Shown one piece after another: positions 31,459 to 40,791 of a stretch of DNA of 64,000 bases (position 1 is its first letter; each line of letters opens with the position of its first letter). The stretch comes from Streptomyces clavifer. Lineage in GTDB: Bacteria; Actinomycetota; Actinomycetes; Streptomycetales; Streptomycetaceae. Under the pieces are notes generated by a model, which was not told the DNA's origin, did not search any database, and worked only from the letters and a program-made list of their open reading frames with translations. Made by a program: the position numbers and the translations under genes. Location: positions 186,001-250,000 of the forward strand of contig BMWJ01000006.1 in the NCBI GenBank assembly GCA_014651175.1. The letters are read 5' to 3'.

Positions 31459-31460
31459 CC

Positions 31461-31904
31461 GTGACCGACACCGACCGCACCGGGGCGCCCGCCTCCCCCG
31501 CTCCGCAGAGGCAGCAGTTCGAGCTGGGCTCCGGGCCCGGACGCGTACTGGTCTGGTTCTACGGGGTGTTCACCGTGGCCGCGGCGTCCCGCTCGATCGT
31601 CGAGATGATCATGGATTTCGGCAAGGCCCCGCTGGCGTACGTACTGTCCGCCGTCGCCGCCGTCGTGTACGGCTTCATCACGTACTCGCTGGTGCGGGGC
31701 GGGGAGAGAGCGCGCAGGGCGGCGCTGGTGTGCTGCGCCGCCGAGCTCGCGGGCGTACTGGTCGTGGGCACCTGGACGCTGGTGGAGCCCACCGCCTTCC
31801 CCGATGCCACGGTGTGGTCGGACTTCGGCATGGGCTACCTGTTCATCCCGGTGATCCTGCCGGTCACCGGGATGATCTGGCTGCGCCGCGCACGGACGGC
31901 GTGA
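31461..31904 (+). CDS. integral membrane protein, second gene of the pair
   Basis: This 147-residue protein with four predicted helices follows a polar N-terminus (VTDTDRTGAPASPAPQRQQF). Recognisable segments are LVWFYGVFTVAAASRSIVEMIMDFGKAP and YLFIPVILPVTGMIWLRRAR. Similar proteins are conserved in Streptomyces without known function. GTG 31461 sits 2 nt after the preceding stop, which indicates coupled translation; the frame is open upstream but only as a shadow of the first gene. Confidence 0.8.
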   Translation: MTDTDRTGAPASPAPQRQQFELGSGPGRVLVWFYGVFTVAAASRSIVEMIMDFGKAPLAYVLSAVAAVVYGFITYSLVRGGERARRAALVCCAAELAGVLVVGTWTLVEPTAFPDATVWSDFGMGYLFIPVILPVTGMIWLRRARTA

Positions 31905-31926
31905 CCCGCCGCCCCCTCGCCGTCGC

Positions 31927-32430
31927 TCAGGCGCTGGCGGCGTAGGCCGCTGCCGCGGCCTCCTTCTCCAGCAGGATCAGACGGACGCCGTCCTCGCCCG
32001 TGGCGTCGCCCACCCGGGCGTAGCCCGCCTTCCGGTAGAGCCGCAGATTGCCTTCGCTCCGCTCACCCGTGTGCAGCCGGAAGCGGATGGCCGAACGCCC
32101 GTCCGCCAGGCCCGATTCGGCGGCGCGCAGGAGGCGGGTGCCGAGGCCGTGCCCGCGCAGGCGGGGGTGGACGCAGAGCTTTCCGATCCGGCCGATGCCC
32201 TCGGCGTCGGTGAAGCCGCGTACCGAGCCGACGACTTCCTCCCCCAGCCGGGCCACGAACACCAGGTCCGTGGCCACTTCGCCACGGACGGATTCGAGGG
32301 TCTGGACGAGTGGATCGATCCGGTAGTTGCCGTACAGCTCCGCCTCGCTCTGGAAACAGAGGTACTGGAGCCTGAAGATCTGCTCGACGTCCTGTGCCGT
32401 CGCCGCCGAGATGGTCACACTCGTGCCCAT
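31927..32430 (-). CDS. GNAT-family N-acetyltransferase
   Basis: This 167-residue acetyltransferase begins MGTSVTISAATAQDVEQIFRLQYLCFQSEA. The acetyl-CoA loop is VHPRLRGHGLGTRLLRAAES and the C-terminal YRKAGYARVGD completes the fold. Family resemblance is to the ElaA/RimI group; the substrate is unknown. The start at 32430 has GGGAGG about 9 nt upstream. The convergent plus-strand membrane-protein gene ends 22 nt away. Confidence 0.9.
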   Translation of the reverse strand: MGTSVTISAATAQDVEQIFRLQYLCFQSEAELYGNYRIDPLVQTLESVRGEVATDLVFVARLGEEVVGSVRGFTDAEGIGRIGKLCVHPRLRGHGLGTRLLRAAESGLADGRSAIRFRLHTGERSEGNLRLYRKAGYARVGDATGEDGVRLILLEKEAAAAAYAASA

Positions 32431-32467
32431 GTGTGCACGCCTCCCGCTCACCTGGTCCGCCGGTTGT

Positions 32468-33025
32468 CTACCGCTCCTTTCCCCGCAGTTCAGGAGCTAC
32501 AACCTCCGCCGCGAGCATTCTGCGCAGACATCCGAGGCATCGGGAACGCATCGGTCCCAAACTGCCCTGTGACATACCCAACTCGCCCGCGAGCTCCCGG
32601 TACGTCGGATCGTGGGGGGCCAGCATCGCCGCCAGCAGCCGGGGACAGCGTCCGGGCAGCCGTCCCACCGCGGCGCGCAGCGCCCGGCGTTCGTCGGCGC
32701 CCACGGCGATCCGCTCGGGGCAGCCGGCCCGCTCGTCGACGGGCCCGCCCGCGGCGTACGCGTGCTCGCGCCGGGCCCTGCGGCGTGCGGTGCGCGCCTC
32801 GGCGCGGACGACGGAGCGGACCCAGCGGGCGGGGTCGACGGGCAGGCCCCGGGCCGCCGGACGTTCCAGCAGCCGCAGCCACACGGCCTGTTCCAGGTCC
32901 GCGGCGTCGATCCCGGCGGCGGGGGCCTCGGCCGTCGCCTCCGCGTGGACCAGCGGGCCCAGGGTGCGGACGGCGGCTCGCCGGGCTGTGTCCGAGGCCG
33001 GGGGAGCATGATCGGGAAGCGTCAT
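32468..33025 (-). CDS. sigma-70-like (ECF-type) RNA polymerase sigma factor
   Basis: The protein has 185 residues. The central part (IDAADLEQAVWLRLLERP, WVRSVVRAEARTARRRARRE) looks like region 2 and the C-terminal part (DPTYRELAGELGMSQGSLGPMRSRCLGCLRRML) like region 4 with its helix-turn-helix, as in ECF sigma factors. Sequence divergence from classical groups is large and no anti-sigma gene is adjacent. It may respond through expression level or a partner elsewhere. It starts at ATG 33025 and is followed after 37 nt by the GNAT gene on the same strand. Confidence 0.8.
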   Translation of the reverse strand: MTLPDHAPPASDTARRAAVRTLGPLVHAEATAEAPAAGIDAADLEQAVWLRLLERPAARGLPVDPARWVRSVVRAEARTARRRARREHAYAAGGPVDERAGCPERIAVGADERRALRAAVGRLPGRCPRLLAAMLAPHDPTYRELAGELGMSQGSLGPMRSRCLGCLRRMLAAEVVAPELRGKER

Positions 33026-33118
33026 GCCCCGTCAACGCGCACCCCGCCGGGGCGGTTGCCCCGCGCGGGGAGCTCCACCCGACCGGGGCATCCCGGCCGG
33101 GCGGCTGACGGGCGTGCC

Positions 33119-34273
33119 TCAGTCCCTCGCGAAGTCGGCTGCCGCGAGCAGGGCGGTGTCCGGGTTGTCGGAGAAGATCCCGTCGATGCCCGCCTCGAAG
33201 TACGTGCGGAGGGCGCCGAACACGTCGCCGTAGGCGTTCGGGTCCGTGCCGCGCCGGAACTCCGCGGGCAGGAAGGTGTTCTCGTTGCGCATCGTGTACG
33301 GGTGCAGGACGAGGCCCCGTGCGTGCGCGTCCGCGACGAGGGCGGTGGGCGACGTCAGCCGTCCCGCGCCGTCCCTGGGGATGACCAGGTCGAGGGTGGG
33401 GCCGATGCCCTGCGCGAAGGACGCGATCCACTTCAGCCCCGAGGGCTTCACCAGGTCGGCGACGGTGCGCGGGTCGCCGGACTCCACGAAGTCCCACGGC
33501 CGCGACGTGGGGCCGGACAGCAGGACGACCCGCGGGGTGGCGACGAGCCCGGCCAGCCGCAGCATGGAGCCCGGCTCGAAGGACTGCAGGATCAGCGGGG
33601 AGTTCGCCCGGTGCCGGCCGTAGCGGCGCAGGAGCCGGGCGAGCGGCTCCTCCAGACCGAGACCGAGGCCCCGGAAGTACGAGGGGTGCTTGGTCTCGAC
33701 GTAGAGCCAGACGGGCTTGCCGCGCCGGCGTCCCTCCCGGTCGGCCCAGCGCAGGACCTCCTCGAAGGTGGGGATCTCCCAGCGGCCGTCGTAGAGGGTG
33801 TTCTCCTGCCGGTTGCCGGGGATGCGCTCCGTGGCGCGGAGGGTCTTCAGCTCGGCGAGGGTGAAGTCCTCCGTGAACCAGCCGGTGAGCGGGACGCCGT
33901 CGACTTTCTTGGTGGTCCTGAGGCCCGCGAACTCGGGGTGGTCGGCGACGTCCGTGGTCCCGGTGATGTCGTTCTCGTGGCGGCAGACCAGGTGGCCGTC
34001 CCTGGTGGGCACCAGGTCCTGCTCGACGATGTGCGCGCCCATGTCCAGGGCCAGCTCGTAGGAGCCGAGGGTGTGCTCGGGCCGGTAGCCGCTGGCACCG
34101 CGGTGGCCGATGACGGTCGGCCTGGGCAGGTCCCGGTAGGAGCCGTGGCCGCTGCCGCCCCGGCTCCTCTCGGCGGCGTCCGCCGTACCGGTCAGTCCGA
34201 GGGCGGCCGTGCCCAGCACGGCCGCCCCCAGGAGGGTCCGGCGGCCGGGGCTCGTCTGCGCCTGCTCTGTCAT
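33119..34273 (-). CDS. glpQ: secreted glycerophosphodiester phosphodiesterase
   Basis: This 384-residue exported enzyme has Tat signal GRRTLLGAAVLGTAALGLTG. The catalytic core is that of GDPD enzymes: PTVIGHRGASGYRPEHTLGSYELAL (first catalytic His and Arg), VEQDLVPTRDGHLVCRHE (metal-binding Glu/Asp and second His) and YVETKHPSYF (Glu, Lys). It hydrolyses glycerophosphodiesters such as glycerophosphocholine to sn-glycerol-3-phosphate, and possibly teichoic acids. This longer periplasmic GlpQ type is usually phosphate-starvation induced; I see no clear PHO box. The ATG at 34273 is fixed by the signal peptide. Confidence 0.93.
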   Translation of the reverse strand: MTEQAQTSPGRRTLLGAAVLGTAALGLTGTADAAERSRGGSGHGSYRDLPRPTVIGHRGASGYRPEHTLGSYELALDMGAHIVEQDLVPTRDGHLVCRHENDITGTTDVADHPEFAGLRTTKKVDGVPLTGWFTEDFTLAELKTLRATERIPGNRQENTLYDGRWEIPTFEEVLRWADREGRRRGKPVWLYVETKHPSYFRGLGLGLEEPLARLLRRYGRHRANSPLILQSFEPGSMLRLAGLVATPRVVLLSGPTSRPWDFVESGDPRTVADLVKPSGLKWIASFAQGIGPTLDLVIPRDGAGRLTSPTALVADAHARGLVLHPYTMRNENTFLPAEFRRGTDPNAYGDVFGALRTYFEAGIDGIFSDNPDTALLAAADFARD

Positions 34274-34654
34274 GAATGCTCCTCGCATGTGATGTCTGGC
34301 ACGTGTCGAGCCGGGGTCTTCCGTCCGGACCGGGCAGAATCGGCTGGTGGGTCCCCTGCCGTGGATCGCGTCACCGCAGAGCCGTTGCGGCCGGCGGCTG
34401 CCCGCCGGGACTCGGTACCGGGGCAGGTCGGGGCCGCCCCGTCCGGTCGGGAGGTCCCAGGGCGTGATCGTAGGGAGCTACGTCATCGGAGGGGCGGCAC
34501 GTGGACGAACATGGCGGAAACACACGTCAACACTGCGTATCCGCTCCGTGAACCCGATGTGCGAGCGGGCAGGACCCGCGAGTATCGTCCTCACCTGCAC
34601 AGACCCTTGCCAGAACCCGACCCGGCCGGCCCGGCCACTACACCGGAGGATGCG
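34274..34654. other. 381-bp interval between glpQ and the acyltransferase gene
   Basis: This interval carries the divergent promoters of both genes. An in-frame ATG at 34511 could extend the acyltransferase by 48 residues, but that stretch is not conserved-looking. Otherwise nothing identifiable. Confidence 0.5.
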
Positions 34655-35326
34655 TTGTCCCGACTCACCGTCATCAAGGCAGTGCTCGGACCGATCCTGC
34701 GCCTTCTGTTCCGCCCCCAGGTGGAAGGCGCCCAGAACATCCCGGGAACCGGGCCGGTGATTCTCGCGGGCAACCATCTGACGTTCATCGACTCGATGAT
34801 CATGCCGATCTGCTGCGACCGGCCGGTGTTCTACATTGGCAAGGACGAGTACGTGACCGGCAAGGGCCTCAAGGGCCGGCTGATGGCCTGGTTCTTCACG
34901 GGGTGCGGAATGATCCCGGTGGACCGGGACGGGGGCCGCGGCGGCGTCGCGGCGCTCATGACGGGCCGCCGGGTGCTGGAGGAGGGCAACGCCTTCGCGA
35001 TCTACCCCGAGGGCACCCGCTCCCCCGACGGGCGTCTGTACCGGGGCCGTACGGGCATCGCACGGCTGACGCTGATGACGGGTGCGCCGGTGGTGCCGTT
35101 CGCGATGATCGGCACGGACAAGCTGCAGCCCGGCGGCGCCGGCCTCCCGCGTCCGGGCAAGGTCACGGTCCGCTTCGGTGAGCCGATGGAGTTCTCCCGC
35201 TACGAGGGCATGGACCGCGACCGCTATGTGCTGCGCGCGGTCACGGATTCGGTGATGGCCGAGGCGATGCGGCTGTCCGGCCAGGAGTACGTGGACATGT
35301 ACGCGACGAAGGCCAAGGCCGCCTGA
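34655..35326 (+). CDS. PlsC-type 1-acylglycerol-3-phosphate acyltransferase family protein
   Basis: This 223-residue acyltransferase has the catalytic HX4D box at His41-Asp46 (GNHLTFID) and the glycerophosphate-binding YPEGTRS near residue 118, followed by GIARLTLMTGAPVVPFAMIGT. It acylates lysophosphatidate or a related lipid in membrane lipid synthesis. The TTG start at 34655 is supported by GGAGGA 7 nt upstream and gives the family N-terminus (LSRLTVIKAVLGPILRLLFR). No upstream ATG has a comparable site. A strong terminator follows. Confidence 0.9.
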   Translation: MSRLTVIKAVLGPILRLLFRPQVEGAQNIPGTGPVILAGNHLTFIDSMIMPICCDRPVFYIGKDEYVTGKGLKGRLMAWFFTGCGMIPVDRDGGRGGVAALMTGRRVLEEGNAFAIYPEGTRSPDGRLYRGRTGIARLTLMTGAPVVPFAMIGTDKLQPGGAGLPRPGKVTVRFGEPMEFSRYEGMDRDRYVLRAVTDSVMAEAMRLSGQEYVDMYATKAKAA

Positions 35327-35340
35327 CCCTCGCGCGCGAG

Positions 35341-35375
35341 AGGGCCCGTACCCCGGATGGCGGGGTACGGGCCCT
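35341..35375 (+). terminator. terminator after the acyltransferase gene
   Basis: AGGGCCCGTACCCC and GGGGTACGGGCCCT form a perfect 14-bp stem with a 7-nt loop, followed by TT, 14 nt after the stop. Convergent with the MFS gene, it may act on both strands. Confidence 0.85.
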
Positions 35376-35414
35376 TTCGCGTGCCCGCCGTCCGGGTGGA
35401 CTCCGGGCCCTGTG

Positions 35415-36959
35415 CTATCCGTGCTCGACGCCGTCCTCCAGCTTCTGGCCGCGCAGCAGGTACCAGGCGGCGACCGCGGTCGCGAGCAGCACCGCGGCGC
35501 CGACGCCCGCGGCGACCCTCAGACCGTTGACGAACGCCTCCTGCGCGGCCCAGACCAGTGCGTCCGCCTGCTGGGGCGGGAGCCCCTCGGCCGCCTCCAC
35601 GGCGCCGCCGAGGGATTCGTGGGCCGCGGCGGAGGTGGCCGGAGCTACGCCGTCCGGGGTGGCGAAGCCCTGGTAGACGCCGGTGACGATGGAGCCGAGC
35701 AGCGCGATGCCGAGGGCCGCGCCGAGCTCGTACGCCGTCTCGGAGACCGCGGACGCCGAGCCCGCGTGCTGCTTGGGGACGCTGGAGAGGATCACATCGG
35801 CGGTGACGGTGAAGGAGAAGCCCGCGCCGACGCCGACGACCAGGAGCACGAAGCCGAGCAGCGGATAGCCGGTCTCCTTGTGGATGAGGGTGACCACGGC
35901 CAGGGCCAGGCCGATCGCCCCGAGTCCGCCGGCCACCACGGAGCGCACCGAGAAGCGACGGGCGGCCCTGCCCGCCAGGAGGCCGGCGGTCACCGCGCCG
36001 ATGGCCGCGGGCAGCTCGGCGAGACCGGCCTCCAGGGGCCCGCGTCCCTGGACCAGCTGCAGGAACTGGGAGAGGAAGAAGACCAGGCCGGACAGGCCGA
36101 GGATGGTGAGCAGATCGGCGAGCACCGCCCCCGAGAAGCCCCGGTGGTGGAAGAGCCGCATGTCCAGCAGGGGGGCGGGGAGCCGGAACTGCCTTCGCAC
36201 GAACCACACGAGCGCGAGGACACCTCCCACGGCCGCGACGGCGACGGGCCAGTCGGCCCCGTGCGCCGCGAGGTCCTTGATGGCGTACACGATCCCGATC
36301 ATGCCGATGAGGGAGAGACCGACACTGGGGACGTCCCACGGGCCGGGGGCGGGGTCCTTGGACTCGGGGATCATCTTGACGCCGACGGCCACGAGCACCG
36401 CCATGACGGGCAGGTTGATCAGGAAGACGGACCCCCACCAGAAGTGCTCCAGGAGCACACCGCCGACGACGGGGCCGACCGCGGCTCCGGCGGAGGCCAT
36501 CGCGCCCCAGATGCCGATGGCGAGACTGCGCTCGCGCGGATCGTGGAAGAGGTTGCGGATCAGCGCGAGGGTGGACGGCATGAGGGTGGCACCCGCGACA
36601 CCCAGCAGGGCCCGGGCCACGATCATCATCTCGGGGGTGGTGGCGTAGGCGTTGAGGACCGAGACGGCACCGAACGCGACGGCGCCGCACAGCAGCAGCT
36701 TCTTGCGGCCGATGCGGTCACCGAGGCTGCCCATGGAGACCAGGAGGCCGGCGATGACGAAGGAGTAGACGTCACCGATCCACAGCAGCTGGGTGCCGGT
36801 CGGTTCGAGGTCCTCGCTGAGGAACGGGGTCGCCAGGCCGAGCACGGTGGCGTCGACGGCCACCAGCAGCACGGCCAGCACGAGGACGGTGAGGGCGATC
36901 CACCGCCCCGGGTGGTACAGGTCGTCCGAGGTGTCGGGCTGCTCGTGGGTACTGCTCAT
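35415..36959 (-). CDS. DHA2-family MFS drug exporter (14 TMS)
   Basis: This 514-residue efflux pump has about 14 transmembrane helices. Motif A is present as MGSLGDRIGRKKLLLCGA, motif C region as GAAVGPVVGGVLLEHFWWGSVFLINLP, and the helix-1 pattern VAVDATVLGLATPFLSEDL is typical of DHA2/EmrB-like antiporters (QacA, SMR2 relatives). It should expel a hydrophobic or cationic compound by proton exchange. Its ATG overlaps the stop of the upstream TetR gene by 4 nt, so expression is directly linked to that repressor. Confidence 0.93.
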   Translation of the reverse strand: MSSTHEQPDTSDDLYHPGRWIALTVLVLAVLLVAVDATVLGLATPFLSEDLEPTGTQLLWIGDVYSFVIAGLLVSMGSLGDRIGRKKLLLCGAVAFGAVSVLNAYATTPEMMIVARALLGVAGATLMPSTLALIRNLFHDPRERSLAIGIWGAMASAGAAVGPVVGGVLLEHFWWGSVFLINLPVMAVLVAVGVKMIPESKDPAPGPWDVPSVGLSLIGMIGIVYAIKDLAAHGADWPVAVAAVGGVLALVWFVRRQFRLPAPLLDMRLFHHRGFSGAVLADLLTILGLSGLVFFLSQFLQLVQGRGPLEAGLAELPAAIGAVTAGLLAGRAARRFSVRSVVAGGLGAIGLALAVVTLIHKETGYPLLGFVLLVVGVGAGFSFTVTADVILSSVPKQHAGSASAVSETAYELGAALGIALLGSIVTGVYQGFATPDGVAPATSAAAHESLGGAVEAAEGLPPQQADALVWAAQEAFVNGLRVAAGVGAAVLLATAVAAWYLLRGQKLEDGVEHG

Positions 36960-37507
36960 TCCTCCACGCTCCGGCGTGCTCCGCCGAGCAGCAACTCGAC
37001 GATCATGTACTGGAAGTCCTGCCCGGCGACCCGCCCCACCTGTACGGCCCACGCTCCGGTGCCGATCAGTCCGTACAGGGCTTCGGTCAGCCAGGCCGGG
37101 GTGAGGTCGATCCGGAGTTCGCCGCGCTCCTGCCCGCGCCGGAAGAAGGCGGAGACCCGCGCGTCGAGCCGGTTCCAGCCGTCGTTCACCTCGTCGCCCT
37201 CGAAGAGCTGGTTCTCGGAGACGAGGAAGGACAGCAGCCCGGCCACGGGCTCCACGGCGGCGACGAGCCTCCGCAGGCCCTCTTCGGCGGTGCCCTCGTC
37301 GAGGACGGCCGCATCGAGCGCCGCCTCGAATTCCTGGATGCCGAGGTCCTCCAGCGCTCTCACGAGGGCGTCACGCCCTGCGAAGTGACGGTGCAGGGTG
37401 GCGCGGCCGATGCCTGCGGCCCGGGCGACCTCGTCCATGGTCGCGGTGGATCTGCGGGTCAGCAGGGCTGCGGCGCTCCGCAGCACCTGCTCACGATCGA
37501 GAGTCAT
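36956..37507 (-). CDS. TetR-family repressor of the adjacent exporter
   Basis: This 183-residue regulator has helix-turn-helix ATMDEVARAAGIGRATLHRHFAGRDALVRAL at about 22-52. The helical C-terminal domain (GLLSFLVSENQLFEGDE to ALYGLIGTGAWAVQ) would bind the exporter substrate. It is the first gene of the repressor-pump operon. The upstream inverted repeat at 37527-37544 is a clear operator candidate. The ATG at 37507 precedes the HTH at normal distance. Confidence 0.93.
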   Translation of the reverse strand: MTLDREQVLRSAAALLTRRSTATMDEVARAAGIGRATLHRHFAGRDALVRALEDLGIQEFEAALDAAVLDEGTAEEGLRRLVAAVEPVAGLLSFLVSENQLFEGDEVNDGWNRLDARVSAFFRRGQERGELRIDLTPAWLTEALYGLIGTGAWAVQVGRVAGQDFQYMIVELLLGGARRSVEE

Positions 37508-37544
37508 GAGACGACACTATCCCAAGTGAGACAGAATCGTCTCA
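37507..37544. promoter_or_regulatory. TetR operator upstream of the repressor-exporter operon
   Basis: TGAGACAGAATCGTCTCA (37527-37544) is a 6-bp inverted repeat TGAGAC/GTCTCA around 6 nt. A further half site TGAGACGA at 37507-37514 overlaps the start codon and pairs with TCGTCTCA at 37537-37544. Three spaced half sites suggest two overlapping dimer sites over promoter and start. Confidence 0.75.
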
Positions 37545-37603
37545 CGGGTGGATGCGTCATCCTCTGTCCGTCCCGTCCCGCCGGAGGAGGGCACCATGAG
37601 GTG

Positions 37604-38104
37604 ATGAAGCCGCTGCTGCTGATCGACATCGACGGCCCACTCAACCCGTACGAGGCGCTGTCCCGCCGCAGGCCGCCGAAGGGGTACCGGCGGCACAGCA
37701 TGCGGCCCACGGGGTGGACTGCCGGGCCGGCGCTGCCTGTCCTGCTCAACCCGGAACACGGCGACGAGCTGCTGGCCCTCACCGGCCTCTACGAGCTCGC
37801 CTGGGCGACCACCTGGAAGAACGAGGCCAACGAGTGGATCGCCCCGCGTCTGGGGCTGCCGCCCCTGCCGTACATCGACTGGCCGCGGATGCACGGCCTC
37901 ACGGGGAACGGGACGTACTGGAAGACGCGCTACGTCGTCGAGTACGCGGCCGGCAGACCGTTCGCCTGGGTCGACGACGAGATCACGGACCTGGACACCG
38001 GCTGGGTGGCGGGGCACCACCCGGGGCGGGCGCTGCTGCGCCCGGTCGACCCCCGGGTGGGGCTGGTGCGGGCGGACTTCGACGCACTCGCCGCCTGGGC
38101 GTGA
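37604..38104 (+). CDS. HAD-like hydrolase domain protein
   Basis: This 166-residue protein begins MKPLLLIDIDGPLNPYEALS, where DIDG is HAD motif I (nucleophile Asp and acid/base Asp). WATTWKNEANEWIAPRLGLP resembles motif II, and FAWVDDEITDLD near 125 fits the acidic motif IV. It probably is a small phosphatase or a non-catalytic relative; the cap domain is absent. GGAGGAGGG lies about 13-21 nt upstream and an in-frame GTG at 37601 directly precedes the ATG, so the start is uncertain by one codon. It is divergent from the TetR gene, 96 nt apart. Confidence 0.8.
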   Translation: MKPLLLIDIDGPLNPYEALSRRRPPKGYRRHSMRPTGWTAGPALPVLLNPEHGDELLALTGLYELAWATTWKNEANEWIAPRLGLPPLPYIDWPRMHGLTGNGTYWKTRYVVEYAAGRPFAWVDDEITDLDTGWVAGHHPGRALLRPVDPRVGLVRADFDALAAWA

Positions 38105-38119
38105 CCGCGTGACCCGGGC

Positions 38120-39091
38120 TCAGCTCCAGGGCAGCGAGGAGCGGTGGCGCCAGTAGGCCTCCGGCTCCTCCACCAGGGCGTCCAGCCGGTCCAGCCGGTC
38201 CGCGTCCAGGTCGAGGAGGGGGGCGTGCAGATTGCCGGCGAGCTGGGTGACGGTGACCGCCCCGGACAGGACGACGCCTGCCCACGGCCGGTGGAGCACG
38301 AAGGCCAGGGCGACGGCGTCCGCACCCAGTTCCGCCTCGGCGGCGATCTCCTGGGCGACGGCGGGGGCTTCGGTCCCTGCCAGCCTCCCGTTGGCCATGG
38401 CCTCCTTGACGATGACGGTGAGCCCGGCGTCGTGCGCCTCCGCGAGCGCCGGGCCGGCGGAGGTCTCCAGGGCGTTGTAGGTGGCCTGGACGGTGCGGAA
38501 GAGTGGCTCGCCGTCCACCGTCACGGCCACGGCGGCCCGGATGGCGTCGGCCTGGGCGGGCCCGCTGGTGGAGAACCCGACGGTGGTGCCCTCCGCCGCC
38601 AGCGCGGCCAGGCGGGCGTGCAGTTCCTTGTCACCCAGTGCCGGGCTGTCGGCGGTCACCGAGTGGATCTGGTAGAGGTCCAGCCGCTCCCCGAGCAGCC
38701 CGGCCGTCTCGGCGCGCTGCCGTTCGAACGTGGCGAGGCCGTGGTCCTTCACCTCGTGCGCCTCGGCGTCGACGCGCCAGTCGGCGGTGTAGGTGTAGCC
38801 CCACTTGCTGCCGACGACCACGTCCGTGACGTCGGGACGTGCGGTCAGCCAGCCGGCGAGGAACTCCTCGGAGCGGCCGTAGGAGCGGGCCGCGTCGAAG
38901 TAGCGCACGCCCTGCGCGTAGGCGGCGTCCAGGAGTTCATGGGTGCGGGCGCGCAGGACCTCGACACCGCGGTCGGCGGGGAGGTCCCGGTCGCGGTGCA
39001 GGTTGATGTAGCCGGGCCTGCCTACCGCGGCCAGGCCCAGCCCGATGTGCGCGGTCGGAGTGGTCGCTCGGTTCAGGCGGGCGAAGGGCAT
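38120..39091 (-). CDS. aldo/keto reductase
   Basis: This 323-residue NADPH-dependent (beta/alpha)8 oxidoreductase has the catalytic Tyr in YFDAARSYGRSEEFLAGWL with Asp, a Lys in VVGSKWGYT and a His in DLYQIHSVTADSP, which complete the tetrad pattern. The later VGFSTSGPAQADAI and WAGVVLSGAVTVTQLAGNL form the substrate and cofactor side. The substrate is unknown. ATG 39091 has GGAGGAG about 6-12 nt upstream; the frame extends to 39133 but without support. Confidence 0.92.
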   Translation of the reverse strand: MPFARLNRATTPTAHIGLGLAAVGRPGYINLHRDRDLPADRGVEVLRARTHELLDAAYAQGVRYFDAARSYGRSEEFLAGWLTARPDVTDVVVGSKWGYTYTADWRVDAEAHEVKDHGLATFERQRAETAGLLGERLDLYQIHSVTADSPALGDKELHARLAALAAEGTTVGFSTSGPAQADAIRAAVAVTVDGEPLFRTVQATYNALETSAGPALAEAHDAGLTVIVKEAMANGRLAGTEAPAVAQEIAAEAELGADAVALAFVLHRPWAGVVLSGAVTVTQLAGNLHAPLLDLDADRLDRLDALVEEPEAYWRHRSSLPWS

Positions 39092-39155
39092 CGCGGACTC
39101 CTCCTGGTCGGTTTCACGTGCCTGCCCGACCAACGTAGCCCGCGATGCCGCCGGA

Positions 39156-40778
<1,623 letters not shown>

Positions 40779-40791
40779 CTAGGCTGGACCC

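Noticed and set aside
35412-37388. 658-codon plus-strand frame opposite the MFS and TetR genes
   Set aside because: It is a Gly/Asp/His-rich shadow of two well-supported minus-strand genes.
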